From positions 13,444,701-13,508,700 of the forward strand of contig NC_053180.1 of assembly GCF_905163445.1 (NCBI RefSeq): a stretch of 64,000 nucleotides of DNA, given 5' to 3'. This document shows positions 9,920-21,177 of the stretch, in pieces. How positions within the stretch are numbered: position 1 is the stretch's first letter; the number at the start of each line of letters is the position of its first letter. Below the pieces are notes generated by a model that saw only the letters and a program-made list of their open reading frames with translations, was not told where the DNA came from and ran no database searches. Origin of the DNA: Pararge aegeria. Lineage: Eukaryota; Arthropoda; Insecta; Lepidoptera; Nymphalidae. A program made the position numbers and the translations under genes.

Positions 9920-11795
9920 GTATACAAACTCTACGGGGTCCCAGATTTCTAACGCTTTCTGTACCCTACGAGATCATCCTCAGGGGGGCGACTAATCCAA
10001 AGTTTTAACCCTAACTAGCCAACAAAACCCTAAGTTGAGGACCAAACTTCAGATAAGCCCTGGGGCTTAAAACTCTTTGCAACCTTTGCGCTCGCCTCAT
10101 CCCCCGCTAACACCTTTTATAGTGTTATCGGCTACAATTCCTACAAATTATCAAAACAACAATCGCAACACACACACTGCAAGTTCACTTTAAATTTGCT
10201 TAAAACACGTTAACAAATCGTCTCGCTGGAAGCAATATTTGTCTGGAGAGACACTTTTGTGTTGTCTTAGAGAGATCTACTAAGAGATTAATATATTCAG
10301 GAGGATGTAAATTGCAAATCTAAATGCATCTAATAATAGTTACTGTTACAGCAAATTTTTATTAGACCCACTTTTAAACATGGACCAAGATCTCACAGGG
10401 GAAGTTTTAGAGTATAGACCGACAACCGCAGTCAAAAACTTGTTGTTGGGTTTAGTTTTGTATTTTTATTAATATTTCTGTAGGCAAAAATATTTTAACT
10501 GAATGCGATATTACTTTTGTAGGATGAGTACTAGCGCACGAAGAGACGCGTTCTTAACGTACGAATGTGTGTGTAGTAAGTGGCGACGACATTTAGTACC
10601 TGTACACCAAGGTTTCACCCAATTCCAATTAAGTGTGTTTCTTTGTGTTCCAGCAATAAATTATAAATGTTCAATCATTTGCGGAATTCAACGAGTTATC
10701 AAATCCGAAAATTTCGCACCGCTGCGTAGATTGTCAAGATGTCAATAAAATTTTACTGAAAAGAATTCGTGAGATCTCTACACTAAAAAGGACATTGAAA
10801 TGCACCGTATTGAAATCGATGCCTTCCTTTATCCCGATAACCTTTTCAAGCTATTCAATTTGTCGTGAATAGAGATTTCCAATACGAGGGTCTCTATATT
10901 TTAATATATCATCGGAGACATCAGAGGCCCTAGTGTAAAACGTAGGTATAAGAGGCGTTCAGTTTATCCGCCCAATTTGTATTGAGGAGCCAAATCACGA
11001 CGTCGTGTAAAATTTACGGTGGCAAATATGTGAGGTTTTTATTAATGCCAAAGTTTGGATAGATGGATGTCTGTTACTCTTTTACGCAAAAACAACTGAA
11101 TATAGGTTATTCATCAAAATAACACAGAAGAATATTAATGAAGGTACTGTGTAAATTAGGCAAAATTTAATAATAAGCCACCTGAGAGCTACATTTGCGG
11201 ACGCTGCCTACATTGATCGTTAGAGTTAGATTTTCGTTAGACTTTTATGTGGATGTTACTATTTATGTAAGCCTAGAGTGACTAATAAAATTAATTCAAC
11301 CATTTATAATTCGATACTCTATTTGCAATGCACGTTTTATAGCATTAAATTAATTCCTATCAATAAATACCTTTATCACTAGTAGCACGTATAATAATTT
11401 CTTTAAAACCATGAAAGTTCCAAAACAGGCGTGATTTGAACGCGGAATTTTCTGGCTCTAAAAGCCAGGGTCCTCCTGTCACCAATGCTGAAATAAAGAT
11501 ACGGATCAAACCGACTAACTAACTGAACCACGGTATAATAACAATCTTTGACAGCTATGGACAGATAATCCCAATTACTTCCGATTAAATGTCACTCTCC
11601 CATTATGCTAAAATACACAAAGCATTAGCAAGAGTAGCGTTTCAGCCACTGACAATAGTGAATGATTGCATAGCAATCATAAGTAGGGATTAGTTTCGGA
11701 TTGATGAACAGTTGACCTGCGACTGGGACTTCGTTCGCACAGAACTCTTTCTCTATTTATTTCCGGGATAATATAAGGTTCTCCAACTTGCGGGC
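9920..11795. other. No gene or known repeat recognised
   Basis: Mixed composition, including a GC-richer stretch at 9930-10120 and frames of 81 codons (10503-10748 +) and 68 codons (11677-11883 -) without domain or splice support. The latter frame overlaps the start of the tandem duplication at 11.8 kb. Confidence 0.5.
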
Positions 11796-11800
11796 ATGTA

Positions 11801-12232
11801 TATCTTTGAAACAATAATTTTGTCAATGTTTTTTGGCCATCTTTACCAGAATACCAGACACGGCAACAGATTATTTCTAACACAAAAAATTAACTCGGCT
11901 AACTAAAAAGTAATTATGCCTGCATGTGTGTCAAAATATATCAGGTTTGCGCGACTTACCAATTAAACGTTTTAGGACAGATATGTATAGAATGTGGCTA
12001 TATCTTTCAAACAATAATTTTGTCAATCTCTTTTGGCCATCTTTTTAAAAAACAGCCTATGGCCTTTAACCGTAAATTACAGAATACCAAACACGGCAAT
12101 AGATTATTTCTAAAACAAAAACATAACTCTGCTACCTAATAAGTAATTATGCCTGTGTGTGCATCAAAATATGTCTGGTTTGCGTGACTTACCAATTAAA
12201 CGTTTGGGACAGATATGTATAGACTATGGCTA
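11801..12232. repeat. Diverged tandem duplication, 200-bp unit
   Basis: Unit 1 (11801-12000) and unit 2 (12001-12232) both begin TATCTTT(G/C)AAACAATAATTT and share TTGGCCATCTTT, AACAGATTATTTCTAA/ATAGATTATTTCTAA, AAGTAATTATGCCTG, GACTTACCAATTAAACGTTT and GACAGATATGTATAGA. Unit 2 has an extra block of about 34 bp near 12045-12080. The period is exactly 200 at the left boundary. Confidence 0.85.
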
Positions 12233-12234
12233 CA

Positions 12235-12965
12235 ATCAATGTTTACTATAGTAGATGTGACGTTAACAATTTCGTGACTATCACTTTTATTTTACCAATA
12301 GGCTGTTGGGTACTGTATAATATGGTATATAATGTTGACTTCTGGCGTGATATTAATGAAAAATGAAGGCGAGCGACCTTCCACTGTGACATCTCGTTAA
12401 GCAGGAAAAATGAATCCATGCTTACTCTAGCATCAAAGATATAAAATGAAATCCAATTATTATTTTCTCTCAACAAAGCGTTATAACATACTGTAGAGAA
12501 ATGAATACGATTAAATTCTTTTTTTTTTGTTTGAACACGTTTATTAAGTTTGTTTGAATGTGATATTGTTTTCCAGAGCTTTGAATTGTGAAAGACTTTA
12601 ATCCACTTTTTTATTGACTCGGATAGGTATGGGCTTGCCTGCGATCAAACTTTATGGGATTTAAAATACTTGTTATTTTTATGAGGGTTTGACCGTGTAC
12701 GGGAGCTATCGTGATACGCTCGACCGTAACAATAGGAAGATCTTCCTCCGAGCGGGTGATCGTGCTCGGGGACCGAGGTCCGAACTTTCATTTTTGGAAG
12801 TTGTATATATAGGCATTCTTAGTGAACACTTCGCTAGCGCGATGTAGGATTTTAGTAGCGCCATCTAGTTATGTAATATGGAGACCGCCACAACCGTATG
12901 ACCGACCGTCAGGTCTATGTAAAGATTTAAAGTAGCTGATAAACGTAGAGAATAAGAAACTGTTA
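12235..12965. other. No feature recognised
   Basis: Includes a GC-richer stretch at 12690-12900 with GAGCGGGTGATCGTGCTCGG and GGACCGAGGTCCG (a short palindrome at 12770-12782). A TAGATGGCGC-type motif lies on the minus strand at 12858-12868. No coding frame was accepted. Confidence 0.5.
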
Positions 12966-12967
12966 CG

Positions 12968-13135
12968 GAGCACGATCAGCCGCGTCCTTTGCGCTACTAC
13001 TACCATCAACTGCGATCGTGATCACCAACCCGTCTGTAATTACCACGCTGGTAATTATTATAAACCCATTAACCCATTCGGAGAGGCCTTTTATAGTCCA
13101 GCAGTGAGCTGGCTATTTACGATGATGATGAATGT
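12968..13135 (+). mobile_element. Rep-E 3' half
   Basis: GCGCTACTACTACCATCAAC, TGCGATCGTGATCACCAACC, GAGAGGCCTTTTATAGTCCA, GCAGTGAGCTGGCTATT and the tail ACGATGATGATGAATG match the copy at 22.1 kb. The 5' half is missing or eroded. Confidence 0.75.
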
Positions 13136-13139
13136 TGTC

Positions 13140-14615
13140 CGTCGACATTAGTTAGACCTGAGTTGAAACCGTATAACACGCACAAAAGCGAGCGAACCCT
13201 ACGATTTGTAGGAGGAAGATTTTTAAGTTTTAATATCATCAACCTGCTTTATGCTATCCTGGTCAAAAACCTGGTGCAAGCATGATTAATTTATCCTGAA
13301 TGTGATAAAAAAAACTGTTCCCCAAGAATATAGTAATCTATGTTGACTTATTGAAGAATCCGAAATAATAAAGATAAATAAATATTGAATAGTATGTCAA
13401 CTTAAAAATGAAACTAAGTTTCTAAATAGCTTAGTTTTTAGACATCAGAAGCTCAACAAGGAAAGTTTGTTTTGTTCGGTTTATGAAGAAAAAAAAAGTT
13501 ACCTTATTATTGTTTTTTTTTTAGTTATCTTCTTTCTGTTGTAATACGAAACCCACAATGCACGAGTATGACTCATACTTTGTCGGTTTTTTTTTCTAGC
13601 TGTTATTGGAGGCGAATTTTTCCATTTAATGCTACCTGCTTAATACCTACACACTCACACTCGACAAACAATTACCTCGCACTATTTTTTTAACCCTTCG
13701 CTTTATTTAGTTACACTTTGGACTAATGGAAGTTCTGTTGTCTGTAGTGCTAATACTGAATGGCATTAAATGTGACCTATTTGCGTGAGTTCGTTGACAT
13801 TTCTAGCGCAATTTCAAGTTTGATTGCCGGTTGGTCCAGTCTGGTAATTTATATCTTAATTTATCAGGTCAGGCTTTGGAAAAGTATGGAGGTTTCAGTC
13901 GGGCCTACCACGCTCACCTCAAAGCGTTCTCTTAATATGATGCCGCGTAAAAATTAATTAGGTGCGTCAGTAATAGCACTTTGCTTGGATGCCCGTAGTT
14001 ACCCAAATATTTTTAGGGGCCGATGTGGTTTGGACTAAAGCTCATTCTAACGGGATTGCCACACGTCACGGTATTTCGCTGCGTTTAATCTAGCACTAGC
14101 ACGCTGCTATTCGCTTGATATCGTTTGTCAACCTTGTAGCGTTATAACTTAGCTGCGTTTTCCGATGCGGGATACCACTCAAACACCTAGAGCTCCTAAC
14201 GACTATAAGATCCGAGCTAGGTGCCACTACAACATCGGCTCTGTAATTCGCTAGCTATGTCAGAAACTCTAGTTATAATATGTAACGAAATGAAAAAGTT
14301 GACCTTCCCCTGCCTTAAAAGCCTGTAGTAGTGTCCTATCCCTGCCTTCAACGCCTGTTGTGGCTCAACTTTGCTTGCACACCGAAACTTTCAATGAGTA
14401 TACATATATATATGTATATATTTATTTATTTATTTAGGAAGCCAACGTTATATACAATGCTTTAAAATTATTATAAACTTAACAGTAATATTCTGAATCT
14501 TACATTGTATACCCCACTTACAGGTTAACTATGCATGCATCATGAAATATAGACGTTCTTCAATATATTCTGTATAAAAATAAAGAGATAAATTTAAAAA
14601 AATACTACCTTATTT
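13140..14615. other. No gene recognised
   Basis: AT-rich sequence with a GC-richer block at 13970-14400. A 65-codon frame at 13760-13957 (+) has no support. A palindromic TA-rich stretch, ATACATATATATATGTATAT, lies at about 14400-14419. Confidence 0.5.
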
Positions 14616-14619
14616 TCTT

Positions 14620-14673
14620 ACTTGGAGTGCTAAATTATATATTGAATAAATAATATAGTTTAGCACTCCAAGT
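14620..14673. repeat. Imperfect 22-bp stem hairpin
   Basis: ACTTGGAGTGCTAAATTATA is mirrored by TATAGTTTAGCACTCCAAGT. The spacer is AT-only. The GC-containing outer halves are perfect over at least 14 bp. Confidence 0.8.
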
Positions 14674-14837
14674 AGTGCACTAGTGCATTAACATACTTTA
14701 TAGTTTCAGTGTAATCAATGGACGGTTTTGTCTAACACCCGACCTGTAACTTTAACTGAGTTAAACTACCGTATTTACATACTTTACTAAGAACTGCTAC
14801 AGAACCTACACACGTACCAAATAATACGGATACATAC

Positions 14838-15170
14838 ACTACCTCGCTGTTCTAGTGGTTAGAATGTTGAACTACGGATCACGAGGCCAGCCATTCGAAC
14901 CCAGTCCGATTCCCGGATCGGGACAAATATTGTTAGATTTTTTTTTGTGTTAAAAATTCTTAGTATCAGCCCTTGAGTTAGTTAATTAGTGTTGTTCACC
15001 CCCGTGCATCGGAAAGCACGTTAAGCCGTCGTCGGTGCCGGTCATTATCACTAATGTATGATAATAGTCGTTTAAGATCACCAAACCTTGAAGCGTGGTG
15101 AATAGAATACTCTCTCCTACGAATCGGAAGTTTTTGTCCAGCAGTGTTATGATAATACCTGGTAATATTT
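14838..15170 (+). mobile_element. SINE-D copy, nearly full length
   Basis: tRNA-like head with A-box-like TCTAGTGGTTAGAATG at 14853-14868 and B-box-like CATTCGAACCC at 14892-14902. The body has CCCGTGCATCGGAAAGCACG, TTAAGCCGTCGTCGGTGCCG and ACTAATGTATGATAATAGTC, and the tail TTTTTGTCCAGCAGTGTTAT. It is the best reference copy of this family in the window. Confidence 0.8.
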
Positions 15171-15319
15171 ATTTACAAATTTTACTGTTATTTTTAGAGA
15201 AGGTTCCTACCTATGAACCAGATCATTGGGCTTGTAAACATCGTCTAACATATCACAAACCTTGAGTGCCTGAAATAAGTTTACTTTGCTAAGACCGAGT
15301 AACCAAGATAATGGCTAAG

Positions 15320-15384
15320 TTACTATGAAAATGGTTTTCGAGTATTGATAGTGTATCGATACTCGAAAATCATTATAATAGTAA
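15320..15384. repeat. Imperfect 30-bp stem hairpin
   Basis: TTACTATGAAAATGGTTTTC, then GAGTATTGATA, pair with ATCGATACTCGAAAATCATT and ATAATAGTAA. The stem is long with a few mismatches and a 4-nt loop near 15351-15354. It is a fold-back element candidate. Confidence 0.8.
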
Positions 15385-15389
15385 AGCTT

Positions 15390-15870
15390 CTGATTAGTGT
15401 GACCTACACTTTGCGCACTGACGCACTGTAAAATTACATAGTATTTTTTTGAATACGGGTGTTAGTCTGACTTAAAGTTGTACCTACCCGTAGTTTGGAT
15501 TTGGCTGGTTGCCATAGTTTGTGCTTAAAACTATTTGGAGCGGTCGTTTACCACGAACTAGAATTTCTTTTTGTAGCAGATTTCTTTACTATTTTACCCG
15601 ATATTAGTGATATTATGGAGTTTTCACTTGTTAAGTTACGTAGAGCATTAAACCTGATCTCAAACACGGGATCCTAACGCGGAACGCGTGACCGTCTCGC
15701 TTCTGTGAAATTCGTCAAAAAAAGTTGTTATGGACAGTTTTCAGACTATCTGTGCTTAGCAATGATTAAATACTAAACACGCATAAAATAAGTGACTTGA
15801 TGTTTACACTTTAGTCATTTACAGATCCTTCAGTGAATAGTTCTGCTGAGCTCAGGCCTTATTTGGAAGA
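15390..15870. other. No feature recognised
   Basis: A 60-codon frame at 15495-15677 (+) has no support. No other repeat was seen. Confidence 0.55.
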
Positions 15871-15875
15871 TCAAT

Positions 15876-16142
15876 ATCCCTACTAATATTATAAATTAGA
15901 ATGTACGTTTGTTTGTTACGCTTTCATGTAAAAACTACTAAACCAATCATCAGAAAACTTTGTACACATATTCCTGAAGGTATTAGAAGTAATATAGGAT
16001 GCTTTTTATTCTGAAATTAAGTGTTTGACGATTTTACACCAGGCTTTAGCTATCCTAAATACATAAAGTGCTGCCACATTTATGAGGCACATGTCTTTCG
16101 AAAAACAAAAACAAAAGCAGACGCGGGCAACAGCTAGTAGAC
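15876..16142 (+). mobile_element. Rep-G copy
   Basis: Starts CTACTAATATTATAAATTAG, then ACGTTTGTTTGTTACGCTTT, GTAAAAACTACTAAACCAAT, TTTGTACACATATTCCTGAA, GAAGTAATATAGGATGCTTT, and ends AAAGCAGACGCGGGCAACAG CTAGTAG. This is the two-ended structure of a widespread insect repeat that I think is RTE-like or RTE-mobilised; that assignment is from memory. Confidence 0.75.
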
Positions 16143-16144
16143 TA

Positions 16145-16620
16145 TAAAACTCTTTCTCTAATTACAACGGTCTATGACTCAACACTGCTCTAATAGGGTT
16201 TGGCAGTCTTTGTAGAATATTAGATGTTTTAATACGAGCCCTATCATTGTAACATTTCAATTAGTGTTCCTTAAACCAGCAGGAACGAAAGAAAACCATA
16301 AAATCATCATTCTGTCTGTCTCTAGTGAATGTCTTGTTCTGAGTAAGAGTAGTTATATTGCAACGTAGTGTTAACTATAAATAATTGCTATGTTTTTATA
16401 TTTATTTTTCGGCTATTTGTGTTACAAAGTTGTAGAGCGTGCAAGGTGTTTAGTTTATATTTCCAGGTTGTTTTTACTTACTTGTTAATTTTAATATAAT
16501 AATATGAATTTTGAACCTACAAATGCATAGTTTAAAGATTATGTTAGAACACATTTATTATAGTAACCTACTATACAATTGATGAATATCTTAATGTCAA
16601 GGTTGCTTGGAAGCATCCGG
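16145..16620. other. No feature recognised
   Basis: AT-rich sequence with no frame or repeat accepted. Confidence 0.55.
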
Positions 16621-16624
16621 TTCC

Positions 16625-16793
16625 GCTTTCATCTCTCACAAGATATAAATATGAATGTTAAAATGTATAATGTTGATATTGGAAAAGAGCAACTGCTGAG
16701 ATTTTTGCCGGCTTCTTCTCGGTAGAATCTGCCTTCCGAACCGGTGGTAGAAACAGACCTACTAGAAATAAATGAATTTCGAATTTAAATTGA
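16625..16793 (+). mobile_element. Retroposon 3' end with CTGCCTTCCGAACCGGTGGT
   Basis: GAGCAACTGCTGAGATTTTT, GCCGGCTTCTTCTCGGTAGA, ATCTGCCTTCCGAACCGGTG and an A-rich end AAATAAATGAATTTCGAATT. A second copy is at 52388-52495. The simple A/T-rich end is that of a non-LTR retrotransposon 3' end; no coding part is present. Confidence 0.7.
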
Positions 16794-16879
16794 CATTTCG
16801 TATTTTAGTTAAAGAGCGATGAAAAAAGTCACCCTCAGAATTTACTTACGAAAATCGTAGAACATTCACTCCTCTACCT

Positions 16880-16923
16880 TTTCAAGGAATAACAGAATTG
16901 GGCTTTGTGTCCATTCCTTGAAA
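16880..16923. repeat. Short 11-bp hairpin
   Basis: TTTCAAGGAAT (16880-16890) and ATTCCTTGAAA (16913-16923) are perfect complements separated by 22 nt. Confidence 0.7.
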
Positions 16924-16924
16924 C

Positions 16925-17620
16925 CTTTGTTTTATTTATATATATAGCCACCACTGTTACACCTCCAGTCTACACTAGTTAGTGGGCTTGAGGTGATAAA
17001 GATAGGCTGTTTGTATGGAATAGCCTCCATGCAAAAACAGGTTAATCTGTTGCACTAATACAAACTGAAACATTTATAATATCACAAGTCTTTTTATATA
17101 CATAACTTATACTAGGAAATAAATATAAGTAAAGAACATAAGTTTTAATATCTACTCAAACGCTGAGGTAATCTTTAGCCACTAGGCCATTACGTTTCAT
17201 TTTACACAAACGATCTTACATTTAAGTTACCTTCTGTATAAAAGAAAAGTTTGGTCCGTAAAAAGTGCTAAAGGAATTTATTAAAGCCGACCAAAGTTGG
17301 AAAAAAGTTCGGAAGCAATTTAAGATGCGCCATCACAAAATTTCGCGGTAATGAACACTGTCAAATTCGGTTACCTTTTGGAAATGGCTTATAAAGTTCA
17401 ATAAAGTTCCTTGAAAAGAGTTCACAATGGCCTTTCAGTATTGTTGTTTAGTAAAATTTATCGCAATCTCTGTAAGAATAGAAGGAATTAAACTAAATAG
17501 CGCTCTACTTTTTTTGATCACTTCATTTTCATATGTCTCTGAACTTATCAAACACACGCACACGCAGACACACTGTTATTATATATACACACTCACACAC
17601 ATTTCGAATCGGTGCATTGA
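16925..17620. other. No gene; CA-rich microsatellite
   Basis: CACACGCACACGCAGACACAC and ACACACTCACACACA at about 17552-17600 form an impure CA microsatellite just left of a SINE-B. A 70-codon frame at 17427-17639 (+) runs into this simple sequence and is not a gene. Confidence 0.6.
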
Positions 17621-17624
17621 TTTA

Positions 17625-17892
17625 AATATAAATAAATAAATATACTACGACAATACACACATCGCCATCTAGCCCCAAAGTAAGCGTAGCTTGTGTTATG
17701 GGTACTGAGATAGCTGATGAATATTTTTTTATGAATATAATACACATAAATACTTATAATATACCAATAAACACCCAGACACTGAAATCCATTCATGTTC
17801 ATCACACAAACACTCTCCAGTTGTGGGAATCGGACCCACGGCCTAGGACTCAGAAGACAGGGTCGCTGCCCACTACGCCACTCGGCCGTCCG
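17625..17892 (-). mobile_element. SINE-B copy, full length
   Basis: Read on the minus strand: head GGACGGCCGAGTGGCGTAGT, B box GGGTCCGATTCCCAC (one change from GGTTCGATTCC), body GTGTTTGTGTGATGAACATG, AGTGTCTGGGTGTTTATTGG, TACCCATAACACAAGCTACG, then CTTTGGGGCTAGATGGCGAT and a TATTTATTTATTTATATT tail. It is the clearest full-length copy, about 265 bp. Confidence 0.9.
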
Positions 17893-18017
17893 ATTTAATA
17901 CGGAAGAGGATATAGCTAATGCCTGAAAACGCTGCAGTTCACTTTGACCGCAATATCAAGCTAAGGCAGCCCTATCCAATTTAAAGAAGATAGTTTCCGT
18001 ATAACAAACATTAAAGA

Positions 18018-18168
18018 CATTCCTAGGACAGTGGTAAGCGTTGTGATTTTTGGTAAGAGTTTTAGTAAGTCGATCCCCGGCAGGTGAAATTTGGGAATTT
18101 GCTCTGGTCTGGTCTGGTGGGAACCTGCTGCCGTTACCACCCTACCGACAAAGACGTTTTGGTATGAT
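18018..18168 (+). mobile_element. SINE-C 5' half
   Basis: Head AGGACAGTGGTAAGCGTTGT, B-box-like TCGATCCCCGGCAGG, TCTGGTCTGGTCTGGTGGGA, CCGTTACCACCCTACCGACA and AAGACGT. It ends before the GATTGCAGTC region. Confidence 0.8.
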
Positions 18169-18169
18169 A

Positions 18170-18770
18170 TTTATCGTTGTACTGTTCGATGTCACGTAGG
18201 AACCAAAACTTATTCAAGTTATCTACTTACCTAAATGTATTTTTTTTGTATTATTATATAATTGTTTGACTGAATAAAATATATTTCATTTATATAATAA
18301 ATACTTATTTATCCTTTCGTCAATTAAGGTAATATCAACACAGTAATACCAATACAAAGCGTCAACGAACGATGTTTGTATTATCTGTTGGGATACAGTT
18401 TCGGTGTTTGCAACCAGACCGCAAACATCAAGTTACCGGGAAAGGTACGTTTTAGCTTTTTTAATACCGAAAATTTATTTCCACATACTATATCGTATTC
18501 TATCCTCTATTCTATCTCCACATACTATATTCTATGTATGTATATTGAAGCTCCGCGCACTAAGACAGAAAGGCCTGGTAAGCTCGTAGGCTGGTATTTT
18601 GAAGTCTTGGTAGGTTAGTTTTAGTCTAGTTTTAAGTAAACTTACATATGAGGAGGTTGAGCATGGGTAGTGTTTCTTTTCTTACACTTACCTTTTTTAT
18701 CTATGGACAAAATTTATTATTATCTAAAAAATCCTAAAAACTGACTTTAAAACGTTAGTCTATATTAAAG
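18170..18770. other. No gene recognised
   Basis: Two overlapping plus-strand frames (18376-18618 and 18404-18589) cover a CTATATTCTAT-rich stretch with direct repeats TCCACATACTATAT at about 18479 and 18517. The repetition, rather than coding, explains the open frames. Confidence 0.55.
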
Positions 18771-18771
18771 T

Positions 18772-18955
18772 GATGAATGAATGAATGAATGAATACACTT
18801 TTATTGTACACCAAAGAAAAAAAGTAGTTACAGAGATATAAATACGTAGCAAGAGAGTACAATTTGGTGGCCTTATCGCTACATAGCGATTTCTTCCAGG
18901 CAACCAATGGCGTAAAACGAAAAAACATAGAAAAGAGGTAGGTCGTGTAATAAAT
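18772..18955 (-). mobile_element. LINE-L 3' end
   Basis: On the plus strand it reads (TGAA)n, TACACTTTTATTGTACACCA, AGTAGTTACAGAGATATAAA, ACAATTTGGTGGCCTTATCG, CTACATAGCGATTTCTTCC and CAACCAATGGC. In element orientation the (TTCA)n microsatellite is the 3' terminus after AATAAAAGTGTA. There is no coding portion, as expected for 5'-truncated LINE copies. Confidence 0.8.
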
Positions 18956-19003
18956 AAGATTTAAAAATTATACAAATATATAAATAAAATATATATAAAT
19001 ATA

Positions 19004-19010
<7 letters not shown>

Positions 19011-19040
<30 letters not shown>
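19011..19040. repeat. (TA)15 microsatellite
   Basis: An uninterrupted TA run sits within a larger AT-only tract (about 18961-19060). Confidence 0.95.
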
Positions 19041-19044
<4 letters not shown>

Positions 19045-19319
19045 TATTTCATATAAATACAAATGAGATATAAACTAAATGTGGAATAAGAGACGGTGTT
19101 TGTGTTGCCAGTATACTTCAAAAATTCAGCCTTAATTTTCCGAATATATTTTTGGCTATATAAGTGTTATAGTGGTGGTCTTCTTGATATACAAAGTAAT
19201 AGTTTTACACTAAACATCGATTTGAAAACGGAACATCCGTCAGATAGAAGGCATTAAATTTAGCAGGTATAACATGATTAATAAAAGAATATTGATTAAA
19301 ATAAAATATTATTATTATA

Positions 19320-19690
19320 ATAATGACTGTAGACAAGAAGTACGGCGACGGCGTAAAAGAGCGCCATGCCGTTTGTCGTGACGGCATCGAGTTGGTTTAA
19401 CTTCCAAAGTGCGCCAATGGATGTTTCTTATCAACAACGACAACAACACGTGTGCACAGGATCTTCATAATCTTGTCCGGCACCGTTCTACCACAAACCA
19501 GCGAAACGTCGTGCTCGGAGGCGCCCTTATGTGGTTGGCATTCAGTCAACACGTACGAATAAGAGACGCACCGTTTAGGGTTGGAACGATCTACCAGCAT
19601 CAGTGTTTTATGCCACAAACAACCTGCATGCCTTCAAGGCAAGAGTGAATATGCATTTTGTAGGCAAGCACACGACGTCATTCTCATCAG
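19320..19690 (+). other. GC-richer island, probable unclassified repeat
   Basis: About 370 bp of balanced composition inside an AT-rich tract, open on both strands (plus 19409-19648, minus 19397-19618). It includes GCGCCCTTATGTGGTTGGCA, GTCAACACGTACGAATAAGA and CATGCCTTCAAGGCAAGAGT. Long opposite open frames in a high-GC island usually mean a transposon remnant. I have the impression that it recurs in lepidopteran genomes, but there is no second copy in this window to prove it. Confidence 0.4.
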
Positions 19691-19694
19691 GTAT

Positions 19695-20060
19695 GATAGT
19701 TAAAAAAAACAAGCTAGAATTAAAGCTTATGCGTTTAGGTATCGTGTACTTTATAAGCACGCTTTCAAACTACTAGCCAGAATTTTAATTTATTACCTGT
19801 TGAGGAAAATCTTGTATCTTTTAACAGAGTTGCCAAGTTTCAATACAACTTTCCACTACCTCGGATGATTCAATATAACTTCAAGTATTGGATAGACGCT
19901 TTTTAATTAAGGTGAGGCGACTTTAAAGCAGTTGGAGACACGGTTTTTTTTACGAAATTTATTTGAACCAACTTTAAAATAAGATTGTTTTATTATATAT
20001 ATTTAATTTGGCATATTTTAAATTAGATACATATTCTTTAACAATTCATTTTATAATTTA
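19695..20060. other. No feature recognised
   Basis: AT-rich sequence with no frame or repeat accepted. Confidence 0.55.
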
Positions 20061-20064
20061 TTTA

Positions 20065-20260
20065 ACGGCAGATAGGCGGAGTTTGCAGCCTGCTTTCTGA
20101 GTCCAAGGCCGTGGATTCGATTCCTAACTCCGGAAAATGTTTGTGTGATGAAAATGACAGTTATTCAGTGACATTATCCATAAAAATATTGATCAGTCCT
20201 CTTAGTACCCATAACACAAGCTACGCTTACTGTGGCAGCGTATGTGTGGCTAGCAGATTT
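20065..20260 (+). mobile_element. SINE-B copy, internally deleted
   Basis: Head AACGGCAGATAGGCGGAGTT, then TGCTTTCTGAGTCCAAGGCC, B box GGATTCGATTCC, AAAATGTTTGTGTGATGAAA, TTATCCATAAAAATATTGAT and ACACAAGCTACGCTTACTGT. The central GTGTCTGGGTG...TATTATAAGT block is missing. Confidence 0.85.
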
Positions 20261-20540
20261 TCTGTTTTCGTCATATATTTATTTATCTATTATTATTAAT
20301 TATATTCATAATTGATTAAATCATCACCCGATAACAAAAAATGTCTACGGTTAGCTTTAAAGTTTTCCAAAGTCACTCTGGTGTAAACAATTCCATCACA
20401 CTTAGTCAGTACAGTATGGTTTCTCTACCACGGCTGAGTTTGTGATGGATGGATGGACGAACGTAACTGGGTAGTTAGAGCATTAATAAGCGTAACGTAT
20501 GGCTAAGACCCGGAATTTATGACAGCCGTTTGTTGACAAC

Positions 20541-20830
20541 CCTGACGTAGTGGTGAGCACCGTGGTCTTACCAGTAGGAGGTCCCGGATTAAATCCTCAG
20601 TAATGGCAATTTATTATTTCTGAATTTCTGAATATATCCGGCTGTTGCAAGTTACCACCCTACCGATATAGATGTGCCGCGAAGCGATCTAAGTTTTCGG
20701 TATGTGTAAAAACCGATCAGGTGTGTGGGTATAATTAAATTGTCATATCATTTATTGCTTTTTACCACGCTTTTTAGCACTTACTACCAGATGAGATTTT
20801 GGTCATGGGCTAACTTGTATAGCAATAAAA
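20541..20830 (+). mobile_element. SINE-C copy, full length but diverged
   Basis: Head CCCTGACGTAGTGGTGAGCA, B-box-like GGTCCCGGATTAAATCC, GTTGCAAGTTACCACCCTAC, ATGTGCCGCGAAGCGATCTA, GTGTGTGGGTATAATTAAAT, ACTACCAGATGAGATTTTGG, GGGCTAACTTGTATAGCAAT and an A run. Confidence 0.85.
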
Positions 20831-20834
20831 AAAG

Positions 20835-21175
20835 CACCAGACTACGCCAGAGAAGTCACGAAAATTGTGTTATTTATTCACTGCTTTCTTACTTTGGCAA
20901 ATTTCTACTTCGTCAAGTTGCTGGCCCGTTAAGCTACTTTACTTAATAAAAGTGTTCACTACGTTTATTTGAGTTTTGTAAATAATTCAGAAGCAAAGTG
21001 AGCATTTTGCTTGTAAAATTTTATGCACGGCTCTTTACATCGAAAGCACCTTTGTCTACACAATCTAAAGTATATCTGGGTAATTTTTTTGTTTTTTAAT
21101 GTTGTGATGTTCTCTTCCTTTTTACTTAATAAAATAACCTTTTTGGACTATTAGTGCCCTCGGGGTGAAGCCCAC
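20835..21175. other. No feature recognised
   Basis: AT-rich sequence. The nearby 73-codon frame (20725-20946) is mostly SINE sequence. Confidence 0.55.
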
Positions 21176-21177
21176 AG

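Noticed and set aside
17552..17600. CA-rich stretch as a regulatory element
   Set aside because: An impure microsatellite; nothing else supports a regulatory role.
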